Shown piece by piece: positions 1 through 9,029 of a stretch of DNA of 61,689 bases. Below the pieces are notes generated by a model. That model was not told where the DNA came from. It saw only the letters and a program-made list of their open reading frames with translations, and searched no databases. Made by a program: the position numbers and the translations under genes. The stretch lies in the NCBI GenBank assembly GCA_003134695.1, contig PLCB01000041.1:3589-65277 (forward strand), read 5' to 3'. Numbering within the stretch: the stretch's first letter is position 1; every line of letters starts with the position of its first letter. The DNA comes from Candidatus Zemynaea palustris. GTDB lineage: Bacteria; Vulcanimicrobiota; Vulcanimicrobiia; Vulcanimicrobiales; Vulcanimicrobiaceae.

Positions 1-591
1 GGCACGTCCCTCCTGCAGGTGAACGTGCAGGTCGCGGACGCCGCGAGCAGCACCTCGCCGGTGCGAGCGGTCGCGGGACTGAGTTGCAACATCGGCGTGG
101 CATCCCAGACGTGCGGCTCCGGCGCGGTCGAACACCTGGCCTCGCTTTCGGAAGACTTCGGCGCGACGCTCTCCGCGAACGTCTCCGTGCTGCCGGTGCC
201 GGGTACAGCCTCGGTTGCGGTTGCGAACTTTAGCGGCAATGGCGCGTCCTACAAGGGTACGCTGAACGCGCTCACGTTGAGCGAGGCGCCGTTCCCGGGA
301 TGGGGCGTTTCGGGCGGGATGCTCGCCGACAGCGTCACGCTGAGCGGCGTGTTGACCTTTAGCGGTGGGGGCATCCTGACCGGCGGCTCGTTGAGCATCG
401 TCGATGCCGCCGCCGACGCGACCGTCAACGTTGTGGCAAGCGGCTCGCCGCTCACGATCAGCGGCGTCATCAGGCAGACCGATAACGGTCAGACGATGGC
501 GACCTTCACGGTCGACGCCAACGGCAACGGAACGATTACGTACAGCAACGGTACGACCGCGCTGATCATCGCCTGGCAAATCGCGGGCTAA
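1..591 (+). CDS. Secreted hypothetical protein, 5' end outside window
   Basis: The reading frame is already open at base 1, so the GTG at 19 is probably internal and the gene starts upstream of the window. The visible 196 residues are rich in Ser, Thr, Gly, Ala and Val and read like beta-strand repeats of an extracellular or surface protein, with two cysteines near the start of the visible part. There are no recognisable catalytic motifs. It is followed after 32 bases by the multicopper oxidase. Function unknown; an extracytoplasmic location is inferred from composition only. Confidence 0.6.
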   Translation, partial: GTSLLQVNVQVADAASSTSPVRAVAGLSCNIGVASQTCGSGAVEHLASLSEDFGATLSANVSVLPVPGTASVAVANFSGNGASYKGTLNALTLSEAPFPGWGVSGGMLADSVTLSGVLTFSGGGILTGGSLSIVDAAADATVNVVASGSPLTISGVIRQTDNGQTMATFTVDANGNGTITYSNGTTALIIAWQIAG

Positions 592-623
592 GGTCCAGTT
601 CTATTTGATGAACGAGGTGAAAG

Positions 624-1802
624 ATGATTGATCGCCTGCGCGTTGCTCGTGGAATAGTTGCGATCCCGCTGGCATGTCTTCTCTGGCTCACGGCGCTGGC
701 GTTCGGCGCGATCGCAGAAGACCAGCACGGGACGGTGAGAACCTATTACATCGCCGCGGACGAACTCGACTGGGACTACGTCCCGAGCGGGCTCGACAAG
801 ATGATGGGGATGCCGCCTGAAGGCTACGCCAAAATCTACACCACACGCGGGCCGCACCAGATCGGCAAGGTTTACCGGAAGGCGATCTATCGCGAATACA
901 CCGACGCGACGTTCAAACATCTCAAACCCCGGCCGGCGCGGGACGCGTACCTGGGTATCGTCGGCCCGATCGTGCGCGCCGAGGTCGGCGACACGATCAA
1001 GATCGTCTTCAAAAACAACGGCACGCACCCGTACAGCGTTCATCCCCACGGCGTGTTCTATAAGAAGGCCTCTGAAGGTTCGCCGTACGCGGACGGCGTC
1101 GCCGCGGCCGCCAAAGGCGGTGCCGCCGTTGCGCCGGGCAAGACGTTCACCTACACGTGGGACGTCCCGGAGCGCGCCGGCCCGGGGCCGGCCGACCCCA
1201 GTTCGATCGTGTGGCTCTATCATTCGCACGTCGACGAGCGGCGAGACGTCAACGCCGGTTTGATCGGAGCGATCGTCGTCACGCGTCAGGGGATGGCACG
1301 GCCGGACGGAACGCCGAAGGACGCCGACCGCGAATTCGTCGCCCTCTTCATGGAATTCGACGAAAACCAGAGCTGGTTCATCGACGACAACATCAAGCGG
1401 TTCACGACGAAGCCCAAGAAGTTCAACAAGATCGACATCGTCCCAACCGATCCCAAAGGCAATTTCGATTTGCTCCTCGGTACCGGTTTCGGCCCCTCGA
1501 ATTTTCGTTGGTCGATCAACGGCTACCAGTTTGCGAACATGCCGATGCCCCGCATGAAAAAAGGCGACCACGTCCGCTGGTACCTCCTCACCTTAGGCGA
1601 GGGCTTCAACTTCCACACCCCGCACTGGCATGGAAACACGATCCTCGTGAACGGTCAGCGTACCGACGTCATCGCCCTCTCACCGGCGCAGATGGTTACG
1701 GTCGAGATGGTCCCCGACGATCCCGGAATATGGCTGTTCCATTGCCACGTGAGCGATCACATGGAAGGCGGGATGGTCGCGCGCTACGAGGTTTTGCCTT
1801 AA
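624..1802 (+). CDS. Two-domain multicopper oxidase
   Basis: Copper-dependent oxidase that couples one-electron oxidation of a substrate (metal ion or phenol) to reduction of oxygen to water outside the cytoplasm. The 392-residue protein begins with a signal or anchor segment (about residues 8-31). It then shows all four copper motifs: HPHG near 139, HSH near 199, HTPHWHG near 331 and HCHVSDHMEGGM near 373, the last supplying the type 1 copper Cys/His/Met ligands. The length fits two-domain or ceruloplasmin-like enzymes rather than three-domain laccases. ATG at 624 is preceded by a GAGGTGAAAG ribosome site. The substrate cannot be told from sequence. Confidence 0.9.
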   Translation: MIDRLRVARGIVAIPLACLLWLTALAFGAIAEDQHGTVRTYYIAADELDWDYVPSGLDKMMGMPPEGYAKIYTTRGPHQIGKVYRKAIYREYTDATFKHLKPRPARDAYLGIVGPIVRAEVGDTIKIVFKNNGTHPYSVHPHGVFYKKASEGSPYADGVAAAAKGGAAVAPGKTFTYTWDVPERAGPGPADPSSIVWLYHSHVDERRDVNAGLIGAIVVTRQGMARPDGTPKDADREFVALFMEFDENQSWFIDDNIKRFTTKPKKFNKIDIVPTDPKGNFDLLLGTGFGPSNFRWSINGYQFANMPMPRMKKGDHVRWYLLTLGEGFNFHTPHWHGNTILVNGQRTDVIALSPAQMVTVEMVPDDPGIWLFHCHVSDHMEGGMVARYEVLP

Positions 1803-1812
1803 ACCGCGCATT

Positions 1813-2847
1813 TCATTCGGTTGAGTAGCCAATCGCTTCGAGGACGCGTTGGGTCGCGAGGCCATCGGCGAAGGTCGGCAACGACGCGGGCTTGCCGTCG
1901 ATCGCGTTCGCGAACTCGTCGAGCAGCGAGACGAACGGCGGAACGTTCGGATGAACCGAAGCGAGCTTTGCATGCTTGGCGGCCTTGATCTGTAATTCAG
2001 ACGTCTCCGCCTCGTCGATCGCAAACATGGTGGCTTCGATGACATTCGGGCCGCTCGCCGCGGCGGTACGTTTCTCACCGTGGACGGCGAGCGTTGCAGA
2101 TTCGACGGCTCGGGTTCCGTCGGCCAGCGCGCGCCCGACGAGTCCGTGGCCGTAATCGAGCAGCACGAACGCACCGTCGGCGACGTCCGTTGTGAACGTC
2201 TTGCCGTGATGCTTGCGCACCGAGTTCGCCGTGCGCTCGAAGCCGGCGACGCGGATCGGAGTTCGTGCGGCGAGCCAGGTCGTCTGATCGATCATGTGCG
2301 AGAGGATCGCACCGGTGATGCCGCCGCCGCGGCGGCGCTCGAACCACCACGAGTTCGCACGCTCGCTGTCGGCGCGTAGACCGCCGTTCAGTATGGTCGA
2401 CTCGATCTCGCGCAACTCGCCGAGATGCTTGTTCTCGATCAGTTCCTTCATCGCCACGCGCGCGGGTGTGTAGCGAAACTCGTGGGCGATCGCACAAACC
2501 GTTCCGGCCCGTTCTGCCGCGGCGACCATCTCTTCGCAATCCGCCACGTTGAGGCCGAACGGCTTTTCGCACAGCACGTGCTTCCCGTGCGCCAGCGCCG
2601 CCAGCACCGAAGCCTTATGATCGAACGGCGGCGAAGCGACCGAGACGACGTCGAGATCGACGCCCGCGAGCATCTCGCCGGTCGATGTGAACGCGTACGG
2701 GATCTCTCGTTCTTTGGCGACGTCATCGGCGCGATTGGGTGAAGCGATCGCGACGACCTCGAAGCGACCCTGCGCTCGATAGGCCGGGGCGTGGACGATG
2801 CCACCGAAACCCGATCCGACAATCCCGACCCGCAACGGCTTGCTCAC
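1813..2847 (-). CDS. Gfo/Idh/MocA family NAD(P)-dependent oxidoreductase
   Basis: The N-terminal Rossmann fold carries VGIVGSGFGG (about residues 6-15), and CEKPFGLN near residue 95 is the family EKP motif containing the catalytic Lys. A C-terminal alpha/beta substrate domain follows. Members oxidise or reduce sugars, inositols or imines. I chose GTG at 2847, whose GTGA overlaps the stop of the aminotransferase upstream in the operon, because the reading frame before it has no family similarity. It is the last gene of the metY to LuxE/LuxC minus-strand set, so it may act on that pathway's product. Substrate unknown. Confidence 0.88.
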   Translation of the reverse strand: MSKPLRVGIVGSGFGGIVHAPAYRAQGRFEVVAIASPNRADDVAKEREIPYAFTSTGEMLAGVDLDVVSVASPPFDHKASVLAALAHGKHVLCEKPFGLNVADCEEMVAAAERAGTVCAIAHEFRYTPARVAMKELIENKHLGELREIESTILNGGLRADSERANSWWFERRRGGGITGAILSHMIDQTTWLAARTPIRVAGFERTANSVRKHHGKTFTTDVADGAFVLLDYGHGLVGRALADGTRAVESATLAVHGEKRTAAASGPNVIEATMFAIDEAETSELQIKAAKHAKLASVHPNVPPFVSLLDEFANAIDGKPASLPTFADGLATQRVLEAIGYSTE

Positions 2848-4145
2848 GTCATCACCTTTTCCGCCACCGCGTCGCACAACAGCGCGAGCGCGCGCTCGAG
2901 TTGCGCGTCGTCGATGACGAGGGGCGGCGCCACGGCGAGCGACTCGCCGCGCACGCCCGATTGCAAGGCGATGACGCCGTTCTGCAAGGCCCGTACGACG
3001 GTTGCGGCGGCGGTGGCTCCGTCGCGGAACTCGATGGCCCAGAGCATGCCGCGGCCGCGGACGTCGACGACGTCGGGCCGCTCGCGCAGCGGTTCGAGTC
3101 GTGCCGCGATTTTGGCTTCGCCGGCTCGCGCGCGCGCGGGGAGATCGAGTCGCTCGATCTCGCCGAGGTTGGCGAGCGCCGCCGCGCAGCCCATGGGATT
3201 CCCGAGATAGGTTGACGTGTGCAAGGCTTCACCGCGCGACGGCGTCCACGCGTCGGCGACGCGGCGAGTGAGAATCGTCGCCGACAGCGGAAAACCGCCG
3301 CCCAACGCCTTTCCGACGCACAGCATATCGGGCCGAACGCTCTCGCGTTCGCAGGCAAAAAGCGTCCCGGTTCGTCCAAAGCCCGTGTAGATCTCGTCGA
3401 CGATCAGCAGCACGTCGCGAGCGCGGCACAGCGTTTGCAGCGCATGGAAGAACCCGTCGGGCGGGATGACGACGCCGGCGCGACCTTGGATCGGCTCGAC
3501 GACGACGGCGCCGATCGACGAGCGTCGCCGCAAAGCGGCTTCGATCTCCGTCAACGCGCGCGCCGCCGTCGACGGAATGCGCCGATCCGGGAAGCGCGTG
3601 AAGACCGTGCGGTCGAGGAGTTGACGCCGCCACGGCGCGCGGAATTTTTCGATGCCTCCGACTTCAAGTGCGCCGTAGGAAAGGCCGTGATACGCGCCTT
3701 CAAACGAGAGGAGGTCGGGCTTGTCGGTGGCGAGGAAGGCCGTCTTGAGTGCGAATTCGATGCTCTCGGCTCCACTCGAACACAAGAACGTTCGCGGTTC
3801 GTCGAGCGGCGTGAGCGAGGCCAGCTTCGCGAGCAGCGCGATCTTCACGTCGCTCGGGTGGACGTCGCCCATCGCGTGCGGCAAGCGCGCGGCCTGTTCG
3901 GCGATCGCCCGCGCGACCGCCGGATTTGCGTGACCGGTCACCGCGACGCCGAAGGCCGAGGTGAGATCGAGATAGCGGTTGCCGTCGACGTCGGTCACGG
4001 TCGCGCCCTGAGCCGAATCCCAGACGATCGGGAAATCGTGCGCGACGTAGGTGACGCCACGCGTCTCGGTGCGTGCGAGGACGGCCGTCAGCTCGCGTGA
4101 ACGCGGTCCGGGAATCTCCGTGCGGATCGCTTCGAGTTCGCTCAT
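2844..4145 (-). CDS. Class III (omega) PLP-dependent aminotransferase
   Basis: A 433-residue fold-type I aminotransferase resembling ornithine, GABA or glutamate-semialdehyde-type enzymes. It has CSSGAESIEFALK (cofactor phosphate region), AYHG, VDEIYTGFGRTG and the Schiff-base Lys in VGKALGGGF near residue 281. Class III enzymes transfer amino groups to or from aldehydes and ketones, which suits a position immediately after an acid-to-aldehyde reductase pair. ATG at 4145 overlaps the stop of the LuxC-type gene by four bases (ATGA). The open frame extends far upstream of this ATG but that part is antisense-like noise. The real substrate is unknown. Confidence 0.9.
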   Translation of the reverse strand: MSELEAIRTEIPGPRSRELTAVLARTETRGVTYVAHDFPIVWDSAQGATVTDVDGNRYLDLTSAFGVAVTGHANPAVARAIAEQAARLPHAMGDVHPSDVKIALLAKLASLTPLDEPRTFLCSSGAESIEFALKTAFLATDKPDLLSFEGAYHGLSYGALEVGGIEKFRAPWRRQLLDRTVFTRFPDRRIPSTAARALTEIEAALRRRSSIGAVVVEPIQGRAGVVIPPDGFFHALQTLCRARDVLLIVDEIYTGFGRTGTLFACERESVRPDMLCVGKALGGGFPLSATILTRRVADAWTPSRGEALHTSTYLGNPMGCAAALANLGEIERLDLPARARAGEAKIAARLEPLRERPDVVDVRGRGMLWAIEFRDGATAAATVVRALQNGVIALQSGVRGESLAVAPPLVIDDAQLERALALLCDAVAEKVMT

Positions 4146-5407
4146 CCTTCTCGGGAGATAGCGCGCACGAAGGGCAGAATCCGCCCGACCCCACCGTGTT
4201 CGCCCGTTAGAACGGGCGCTTGCAACGTTCCCAAGCGAGCGATGCGCATCGCACCGGCCTCGACCCCGAGCGCGACGATATCCGGCCGCGCGCCGGGCGC
4301 GACGGCGAAGCCTTCGAGCGGAAGCGCGTGACGTCGGAGGAATGCGGCTGCGTCGGCCGGCTTCTCGACGGTGTAGACGGCAAGCGTCCGCGGCAGAAGC
4401 GGCGGCAACTCGTCTCTCGGCGGATCGACGACGACGAGGTGTGGCGTGACCACGCCCCCGCCGACTTTTCCGCGCCCCTGGCTGGCTCGAAAGTGCGCGG
4501 CCTCGCGATAGGCGGCGACGGCCGGAGCGCGTGCACCAAAATCTCCGGGAAACTCGTTGGCGACGGCGTCGCACGCGACGGAAAGGAGCGCGGCGAAAGA
4601 CTCCGCCTCGAGGGCGCCACCCCGCTCGACGAAGAGCGCGTGCAGCGAAAGGCAGCCTTCGCCGTCGTACAGGAGCGCGTCGCGCGCGGCGCCCGCCGCC
4701 GCCTCTCGGGCACGTTCTTCGTGCGCCAGGCTCTCTCGACCGATGTAACCGACGCTCGTGCGGTGACCGAACGGAATGAAACGCGCGTCGGGTTTGCAGT
4801 GCGCGCGGATCGCGCGGAGCGCTTCCGGACCGCCGAAGGCGACGACGGCGTCGCTCGTCGAGAGGTGCGCCACGGCGCGCGGGTCGGCGTGGCCGTTCCA
4901 GGTCTCGACGGCGATCGCTTCGCCGAATTCTGGCCGTTCGGCGATCAGCGTCTCGACGAAGGCGGCGACGAGCCGGTCGCTGCGATCTTTGACGATCACG
5001 TTGGACTTCGCGCACGCCGCGAAAACGAGCGGAGGGATCGCGACGCCGATGGTGGTGTCGCTCGAGATGATCGTGACGAGATCGAGCCCGGCGTAGCGCA
5101 CGTCGGGACGGCCTTGGCGCGCGACGAAATCGTCGAGCGCATCGAGCGAGCCCAGCTCGCCCGCGATCGTCGCACGCAACGCGTCGCGAGCGATCGCGCC
5201 GAAGAGCCGGTCGAGGGCGTAGTCGACGACCGGTTCGGTGTACGCCAGTCGTTCCATCACCGCGCGCGTCGCGCGCACGCGCGGCGGAAAGTCGGTGTCA
5301 CGCCAACGCTCGGCGGCGCCGGCGATGGCGTCGACGATTTGCGCCGCTTTAAGTTCGCGCAAGATCTTCGGCGTCGAGCGAACAGCCGCGCGGCGGCGCG
5401 TCCGCAT
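4142..5407 (-). CDS. LuxC-type acyl-CoA/acyl-enzyme reductase
   Basis: Aldehyde-dehydrogenase-fold reductase that reduces an activated acyl group to the aldehyde with NADPH. The likely thioester Cys is in YDGEGCLSL (near residue 252), the stretch GRESLAHEER and the end HGGVGRILPFVR are typical of the LuxC/ALDH fold, and length (about 420) is close to LuxC. The first 15 or so residues overlap the LuxE-type gene, so a TTG at 5362 is an alternative start giving only a 14-base overlap. Pairing with LuxE next door is the classical fatty-acid reductase partnership, but no luciferase (luxA/B) is present here. Confidence 0.82.
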   Translation of the reverse strand: MRTRRRAAVRSTPKILRELKAAQIVDAIAGAAERWRDTDFPPRVRATRAVMERLAYTEPVVDYALDRLFGAIARDALRATIAGELGSLDALDDFVARQGRPDVRYAGLDLVTIISSDTTIGVAIPPLVFAACAKSNVIVKDRSDRLVAAFVETLIAERPEFGEAIAVETWNGHADPRAVAHLSTSDAVVAFGGPEALRAIRAHCKPDARFIPFGHRTSVGYIGRESLAHEERAREAAAGAARDALLYDGEGCLSLHALFVERGGALEAESFAALLSVACDAVANEFPGDFGARAPAVAAYREAAHFRASQGRGKVGGGVVTPHLVVVDPPRDELPPLLPRTLAVYTVEKPADAAAFLRRHALPLEGFAVAPGARPDIVALGVEAGAMRIARLGTLQAPVLTGEHGGVGRILPFVRAISREG

Positions 5408-6455
5408 CGCGTCCGAGCAAGACGATCCCGCCCCGGGCGGCGTAGCCGCGATCCTCGGTCTGGACGGCGACGACCGACGAACGGTTCGCCAGATCGAAAT
5501 GGCGCAAGGTGCCGATCTCGCCTGGCGCGACTTCGCGGCCGGCGTTATCGACGATCAGCGTGCGTAGCCACGGCGGTGCGGCCTTGATTCGCGTCGGCGA
5601 CGAGCGCGACTCAAGCGTGTCGTAATACTGGCTGAGCAGCTCGGTCATCCCGTATTCGGCGACGATCGAGGCCTGTGGAATGCCGAGGGCGGCTTCGAGG
5701 CGCCGATAGAGTTCGTCTCGCGCGACGATACGCGTGCGTCCTTTGAAACCGCCGGTCTCCATGATGCGCGACCCGGACGGCGCCGCGAACGATTGCTTAC
5801 GCTCGTCCAATGCGTCGAGCAATCCGGCGAAGGCGAACGCGGTCCCGGTAATACAAACCGCCGCCGCCGCTTCGAGCGCGCTTTCGAAGGCCAAGATGAA
5901 GCCGGGAACGTCGATCGCGTCGTCCTCGACGAAGTACGCGGCGCCGCCGTCACCGCGCCGGACCGAGACGTAGCCGAGCATGTAGCCGAGCGACGAACGC
6001 TTGTTGAAGCGCGGATTCGGAACCAGATTCAGGAACCGCAACGTCGGGCGGTCGGCGAGCATAAACCGATCGAAACCGGCCGCGAGCGAGGCATCGTACA
6101 GCGCGGCGCGTTCCACGAAATGCTTGCCCACGCGATCGGCCGTCGTCCCACTCGTGTGAAACTCGAGTTCGGCGCGTGCGACGTCGAACGTCGCGAGCGT
6201 CGCGTCCTTGAACGCGCTCGCGGGGACGGCCGGGATTTCGCGCCACGCCCGCGGCTGCCGCACCGCCGAGAAACCGCACGACTGAGCATACCGTGCGTAC
6301 GGTTCGTTGCGCTCGACGTGATGGACGAACAGGGCCCGCGCGTGCGCATCGAAGCCCGCATCGTCGCACCCGGCGCCGCCACGGCGCCAGTCGTCGACCA
6401 TCGCCAGGAACGAAACGTCGAGTGCGGCGGCGCTCGGCGCGGCCGGCCTCGTCAA
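5349..6455 (-). CDS. LuxE-type acyl-protein synthetase
   Basis: A 368-residue member of the acyl-adenylate-forming superfamily. It shows the phosphate-binding HTSGTT (near residue 98) and AEYGMTELLSQYYD (near 268), the A5-type motif of LuxE. LuxE enzymes activate a carboxylic acid with ATP and load it on a Cys for transfer to LuxC. The C-terminal Cys in RGCSLDAEDLAR, about 12 residues from the end, could be the acyl carrier but I cannot confirm it. Its ATG overlaps the stop of the CoA-binding gene by four bases and its end overlaps the LuxC-type gene, so the three are surely co-translated. Confidence 0.85.
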   Translation of the reverse strand: MTRPAAPSAAALDVSFLAMVDDWRRGGAGCDDAGFDAHARALFVHHVERNEPYARYAQSCGFSAVRQPRAWREIPAVPASAFKDATLATFDVARAELEFHTSGTTADRVGKHFVERAALYDASLAAGFDRFMLADRPTLRFLNLVPNPRFNKRSSLGYMLGYVSVRRGDGGAAYFVEDDAIDVPGFILAFESALEAAAAVCITGTAFAFAGLLDALDERKQSFAAPSGSRIMETGGFKGRTRIVARDELYRRLEAALGIPQASIVAEYGMTELLSQYYDTLESRSSPTRIKAAPPWLRTLIVDNAGREVAPGEIGTLRHFDLANRSSVVAVQTEDRGYAARGGIVLLGRDADAPPRGCSLDAEDLART

Positions 6456-6934
6456 CGTGGCGCACTTCGGCGTGCCGAGATCAGCCCGCTGTCGAAGCCT
6501 CCGATCGAGAGCCCGCGGTCGAAGCGCGCCGATTCGACCTTGATGCAGCGATCGACGACCACATCGAGCCCAGCTTCATCGGCGAGCCGAATCGCTTCCT
6601 CGTTGATCACGCCGTACTGAAACCAGATCGCCTTCGCGCCCGCCGCGATCGCCTCACGCGTCACTTGCGGCGCGTCGGCCGGCTTGCGGAACACGTCGAC
6701 GATGTCGGGCGCGCCGCGCTCGGCGGCGTAGGCCGCGAGCGTCGGATACGCTCTGACGCCGTCGATTGCGTTCACGGCCGGGTTGATCGGCGTGACGTCG
6801 AGCCGGCGCCGAGTTCGCAAATAGGAGAAGACGAAGTAGCTCGGGCGGGTCGGATTCGGCGAGGCGCCGACCATCGCGACGGTCCGCGAGCGCGCCAACA
6901 GATCGCGCCGCTGTGAAACGGTTGTCAGGATCAT
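6452..6934 (-). CDS. CoA-binding domain protein (YccU-like)
   Basis: A single Rossmann-type CoA_binding domain of 160 residues: RTVAMVGASPNPTRPSY (about 15-31), INPAV, DIVDVFRKP and KAIWFQYG are the family signatures. Such proteins bind CoA or its thioesters and are mostly uncharacterised. I start it at ATG 6934, ten bases after the metY stop; the upstream extension of the frame runs into metY and looks non-coding. Its place between metY and the LuxE-type gene may mean it supplies or senses an acyl-CoA for the reductase pair, which is inference. Confidence 0.85.
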   Translation of the reverse strand: MILTTVSQRRDLLARSRTVAMVGASPNPTRPSYFVFSYLRTRRRLDVTPINPAVNAIDGVRAYPTLAAYAAERGAPDIVDVFRKPADAPQVTREAIAAGAKAIWFQYGVINEEAIRLADEAGLDVVVDRCIKVESARFDRGLSIGGFDSGLISARRSAPR

Positions 6935-6944
6935 GTCGAGGTCT

Positions 6945-8261
6945 TCACTTCGCGGGAACCGCCTCGCGCTCGGCGACGTTGCGGGCCGCACGCAGACCGT
7001 TTTCCAGATCCCAGATCAGGTCGTCCGCATCTTCGAGGCCGACCGAGAGCCGGACCATCTCCGGCGTCACGCCGCTCGCCCGCATCTCGTCGTCGGTGAG
7101 TTGCTGGTGCGTCGTCGAAGCGGGGTGAATGACGAGGCTCTTCGCGTCGCCGACGTTGGCGAGATGGCTCCACAATTCGAGCGCCTCGATGAACGCCCGT
7201 CCGGCTTCGCGTCCGCCGCGCAAACCGAACGTGAAGATCGCACCCGCGCCGTCGGGCAGGTACTTGCGTGCGAGCGCGCGATACGGCGAGTCGTCGAGCG
7301 CGGCGAAGTTGATCCACGCGACCTCGTCGCGGCCGGCCAGGAACTCGGCGATCGTGCGGGCGTTCTCGACGTGCGCCTTCATCCGCAGCGGCAGCGTTTC
7401 GAGCCCCTGAAGCAGCAGCCACGCATTCATCGGCGAGAGGCAGCCGCCGACGTCGCGCAATACTTCGGCGCGCGCTCGCATCAGAAACGCATATTCGCCG
7501 AACGTTTCGGCGAAGTTCATATCGTGATAGCCGGGGCTCGGCTCGGAGAGCAGCGGATGCTTTCCGGCGGCCCACGGAAATTTTCCCGACTCGACGAGCA
7601 CGCCGCCGATCACGGTGCCGTGTCCGCCGATGAATTTCGTCGCCGAGTGAACGACGATGTCCGCTCCCGACTCCAGCGGGCGGCAGAGCACCGGCGTCGC
7701 GAACGTGTTATCGACGACGAACGGCACGCCGTGGTCGTGCGCGAGCGCGGCCCACGCTTCGAGGTCGGCGACGTTACCGAGCGGGTTGCCGATCGTCTCG
7801 GCAAACAGCAATTTCGTATTCGGTTTGATGGCGGCGCGAATCGCGCCGAGGTCGTCTCCGCCGACGAGCGTGCACTCGATGCCCATGCGTTTGAGCGTGA
7901 CGGTGAACTGCGTGACGGTCCCCCCGTACAGGCTCGCGCCGGCGACGATGTGATCGCCCGCTTGGGCGACGCCGAGGATCGTGGTGAGTTGCGCCGCCAG
8001 TCCGCTCGAGGTGGCGACCGCGCCGAGGCCGCCTTCGAGGCTCGCCATCCGCTCTTCGAAGGCGGCGACCGTCGGATTGCCGATCCGGCTGTAGATGTTG
8101 CCGTACGTGCGCAGGGCGAACAACTCGGCCGCGTGCTCGGTTGAGTCGAAGACGAAACTCGTTGAGAGGTAGATCGGCATGGCGCGTGCCCCCGTGGTAG
8201 GATCGGGGGGCGTCCCGGCGTGCAGCGCGCGTGTGCGAAACCCGAAGGCGTGGTCGTCCAT
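6945..8261 (-). CDS. metY: O-acetylhomoserine (thiol)-lyase / Cys-Met metabolism PLP enzyme
   Basis: A 438-residue gamma-family PLP enzyme that makes homocysteine from O-acetylhomoserine and sulfide. It has YSRIGNPT, TSSGLAAQLT, VVDNTFATP and the PLP Lys in HSATKFIGGHG (near 207). The long insert before the end (LWSHLANVGDAKSLVIHPASTTHQQL) is typical of MetY rather than cystathionine gamma-synthase. The roughly 110-base leader before the start is GC-rich, and I could not recognise a SAM riboswitch in it. It is the first gene of the long minus-strand set ending at 1813. Confidence 0.9.
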   Translation of the reverse strand: MDDHAFGFRTRALHAGTPPDPTTGARAMPIYLSTSFVFDSTEHAAELFALRTYGNIYSRIGNPTVAAFEERMASLEGGLGAVATSSGLAAQLTTILGVAQAGDHIVAGASLYGGTVTQFTVTLKRMGIECTLVGGDDLGAIRAAIKPNTKLLFAETIGNPLGNVADLEAWAALAHDHGVPFVVDNTFATPVLCRPLESGADIVVHSATKFIGGHGTVIGGVLVESGKFPWAAGKHPLLSEPSPGYHDMNFAETFGEYAFLMRARAEVLRDVGGCLSPMNAWLLLQGLETLPLRMKAHVENARTIAEFLAGRDEVAWINFAALDDSPYRALARKYLPDGAGAIFTFGLRGGREAGRAFIEALELWSHLANVGDAKSLVIHPASTTHQQLTDDEMRASGVTPEMVRLSVGLEDADDLIWDLENGLRAARNVAEREAVPAK

Positions 8262-8369
8262 CCGGCGGCGCTTCGACGCTCGGCCCCGGCCCGCTTGCGG
8301 CGCGAAACCAGGGCCGACGGAACCGGGGGCGAACCGCCGACGTTGGCTTTTTGAAGGCTCCGGTTTCGG

Positions 8370-9020
8370 TTGAGAGGGATTTTGAAACAGACCGCTCGCG
8401 CGCGCAATCTCGTTTCGCTCGGTTTGGCGAGCGCCGCGGCCTTGGCGGTCGCGTTTGCCGGCGGTACTGGGGCTCGCGCGCAGATCTTGCCGATCCAGAC
8501 GCCGACGCCGGCGCCGAACGTGACGCTGAACCCCGTCCCGCCGACGCCGAGCCCGAGCCCCTCGCCGTCGCCTCCTCCTGGGCGCGGCCGCCGCGCCTCG
8601 ACCCCCGGGCCCGCGAAGACGCCGGAACCGACGCCGACGCCGACGTCGCCGGCCTTCGCTTCGCTCGACGGCACGTGGGAAGTTCAGGTCCAGTACTCAG
8701 ACCACACGACGTATTCGTACTTCGAATTACATCAGGCGACCGAGACGCTCGCCGGAAGCTGGAAGTACGAGGGCAAGCCCTATCCGCTCGACGGCACCTA
8801 CGACGGGCGGCTGATCCGCATGGTCGTCAAGATGACGAGCGGCAGCGTGACGTTTTCGGGCTACGTCGAGAACGCGAGCGATATGGTCGGCCTCATCGAC
8901 TTTGGCAGCGGGAAGACGGTCGCGTTCACCGCCGAGCATCGCGCCGCGCCGAACAAAAATCTCCTCAAGCGCGGCGTCGACACCCCACCTAGCGGCGGCA
9001 AGCGCGGCGGCCACTCCTAG
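8370..9020 (+). CDS. Secreted protein with Pro/Thr-rich linker
   Basis: After an N-terminal signal peptide (hydrophobic stretch ending ARAQ, about residues 15-37) comes a Pro/Thr/Ser-rich linker (about 40-93, repeated PTP and PSP). A compact beta-rich domain follows, beginning LDGTWEVQVQYSD and ending near KTVAFTAEH, reminiscent of lipocalin-like sheets. Either TTG 8370 or TTG 8382 could start it; the latter has AGAGGGA just upstream and seems better. It is divergent from metY and convergent with the MBOAT gene. Function unknown; probably a periplasmic or surface binding protein. Confidence 0.75.
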   Translation: MRGILKQTARARNLVSLGLASAAALAVAFAGGTGARAQILPIQTPTPAPNVTLNPVPPTPSPSPSPSPPPGRGRRASTPGPAKTPEPTPTPTSPAFASLDGTWEVQVQYSDHTTYSYFELHQATETLAGSWKYEGKPYPLDGTYDGRLIRMVVKMTSGSVTFSGYVENASDMVGLIDFGSGKTVAFTAEHRAAPNKNLLKRGVDTPPSGGKRGGHS

Positions 9021-9029
9021 CCGGCGCTT

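Noticed and set aside
4146-5015. N-terminal extension of the aminotransferase frame
   Set aside because: Arg-rich, antisense-like and covered by the LuxC-type gene in the correct frame; ATG 4145 is a good coupled start.
4142-6455. Bioluminescence operon
   Set aside because: LuxE- and LuxC-type genes are present but luxA, luxB and luxD are not; the neighbours point to amine or aldehyde chemistry instead.
8262-8369. Possible SAM riboswitch before metY
   Set aside because: The leader is GC-rich with short pairings, but I could not find the conserved core of any SAM-sensing class.
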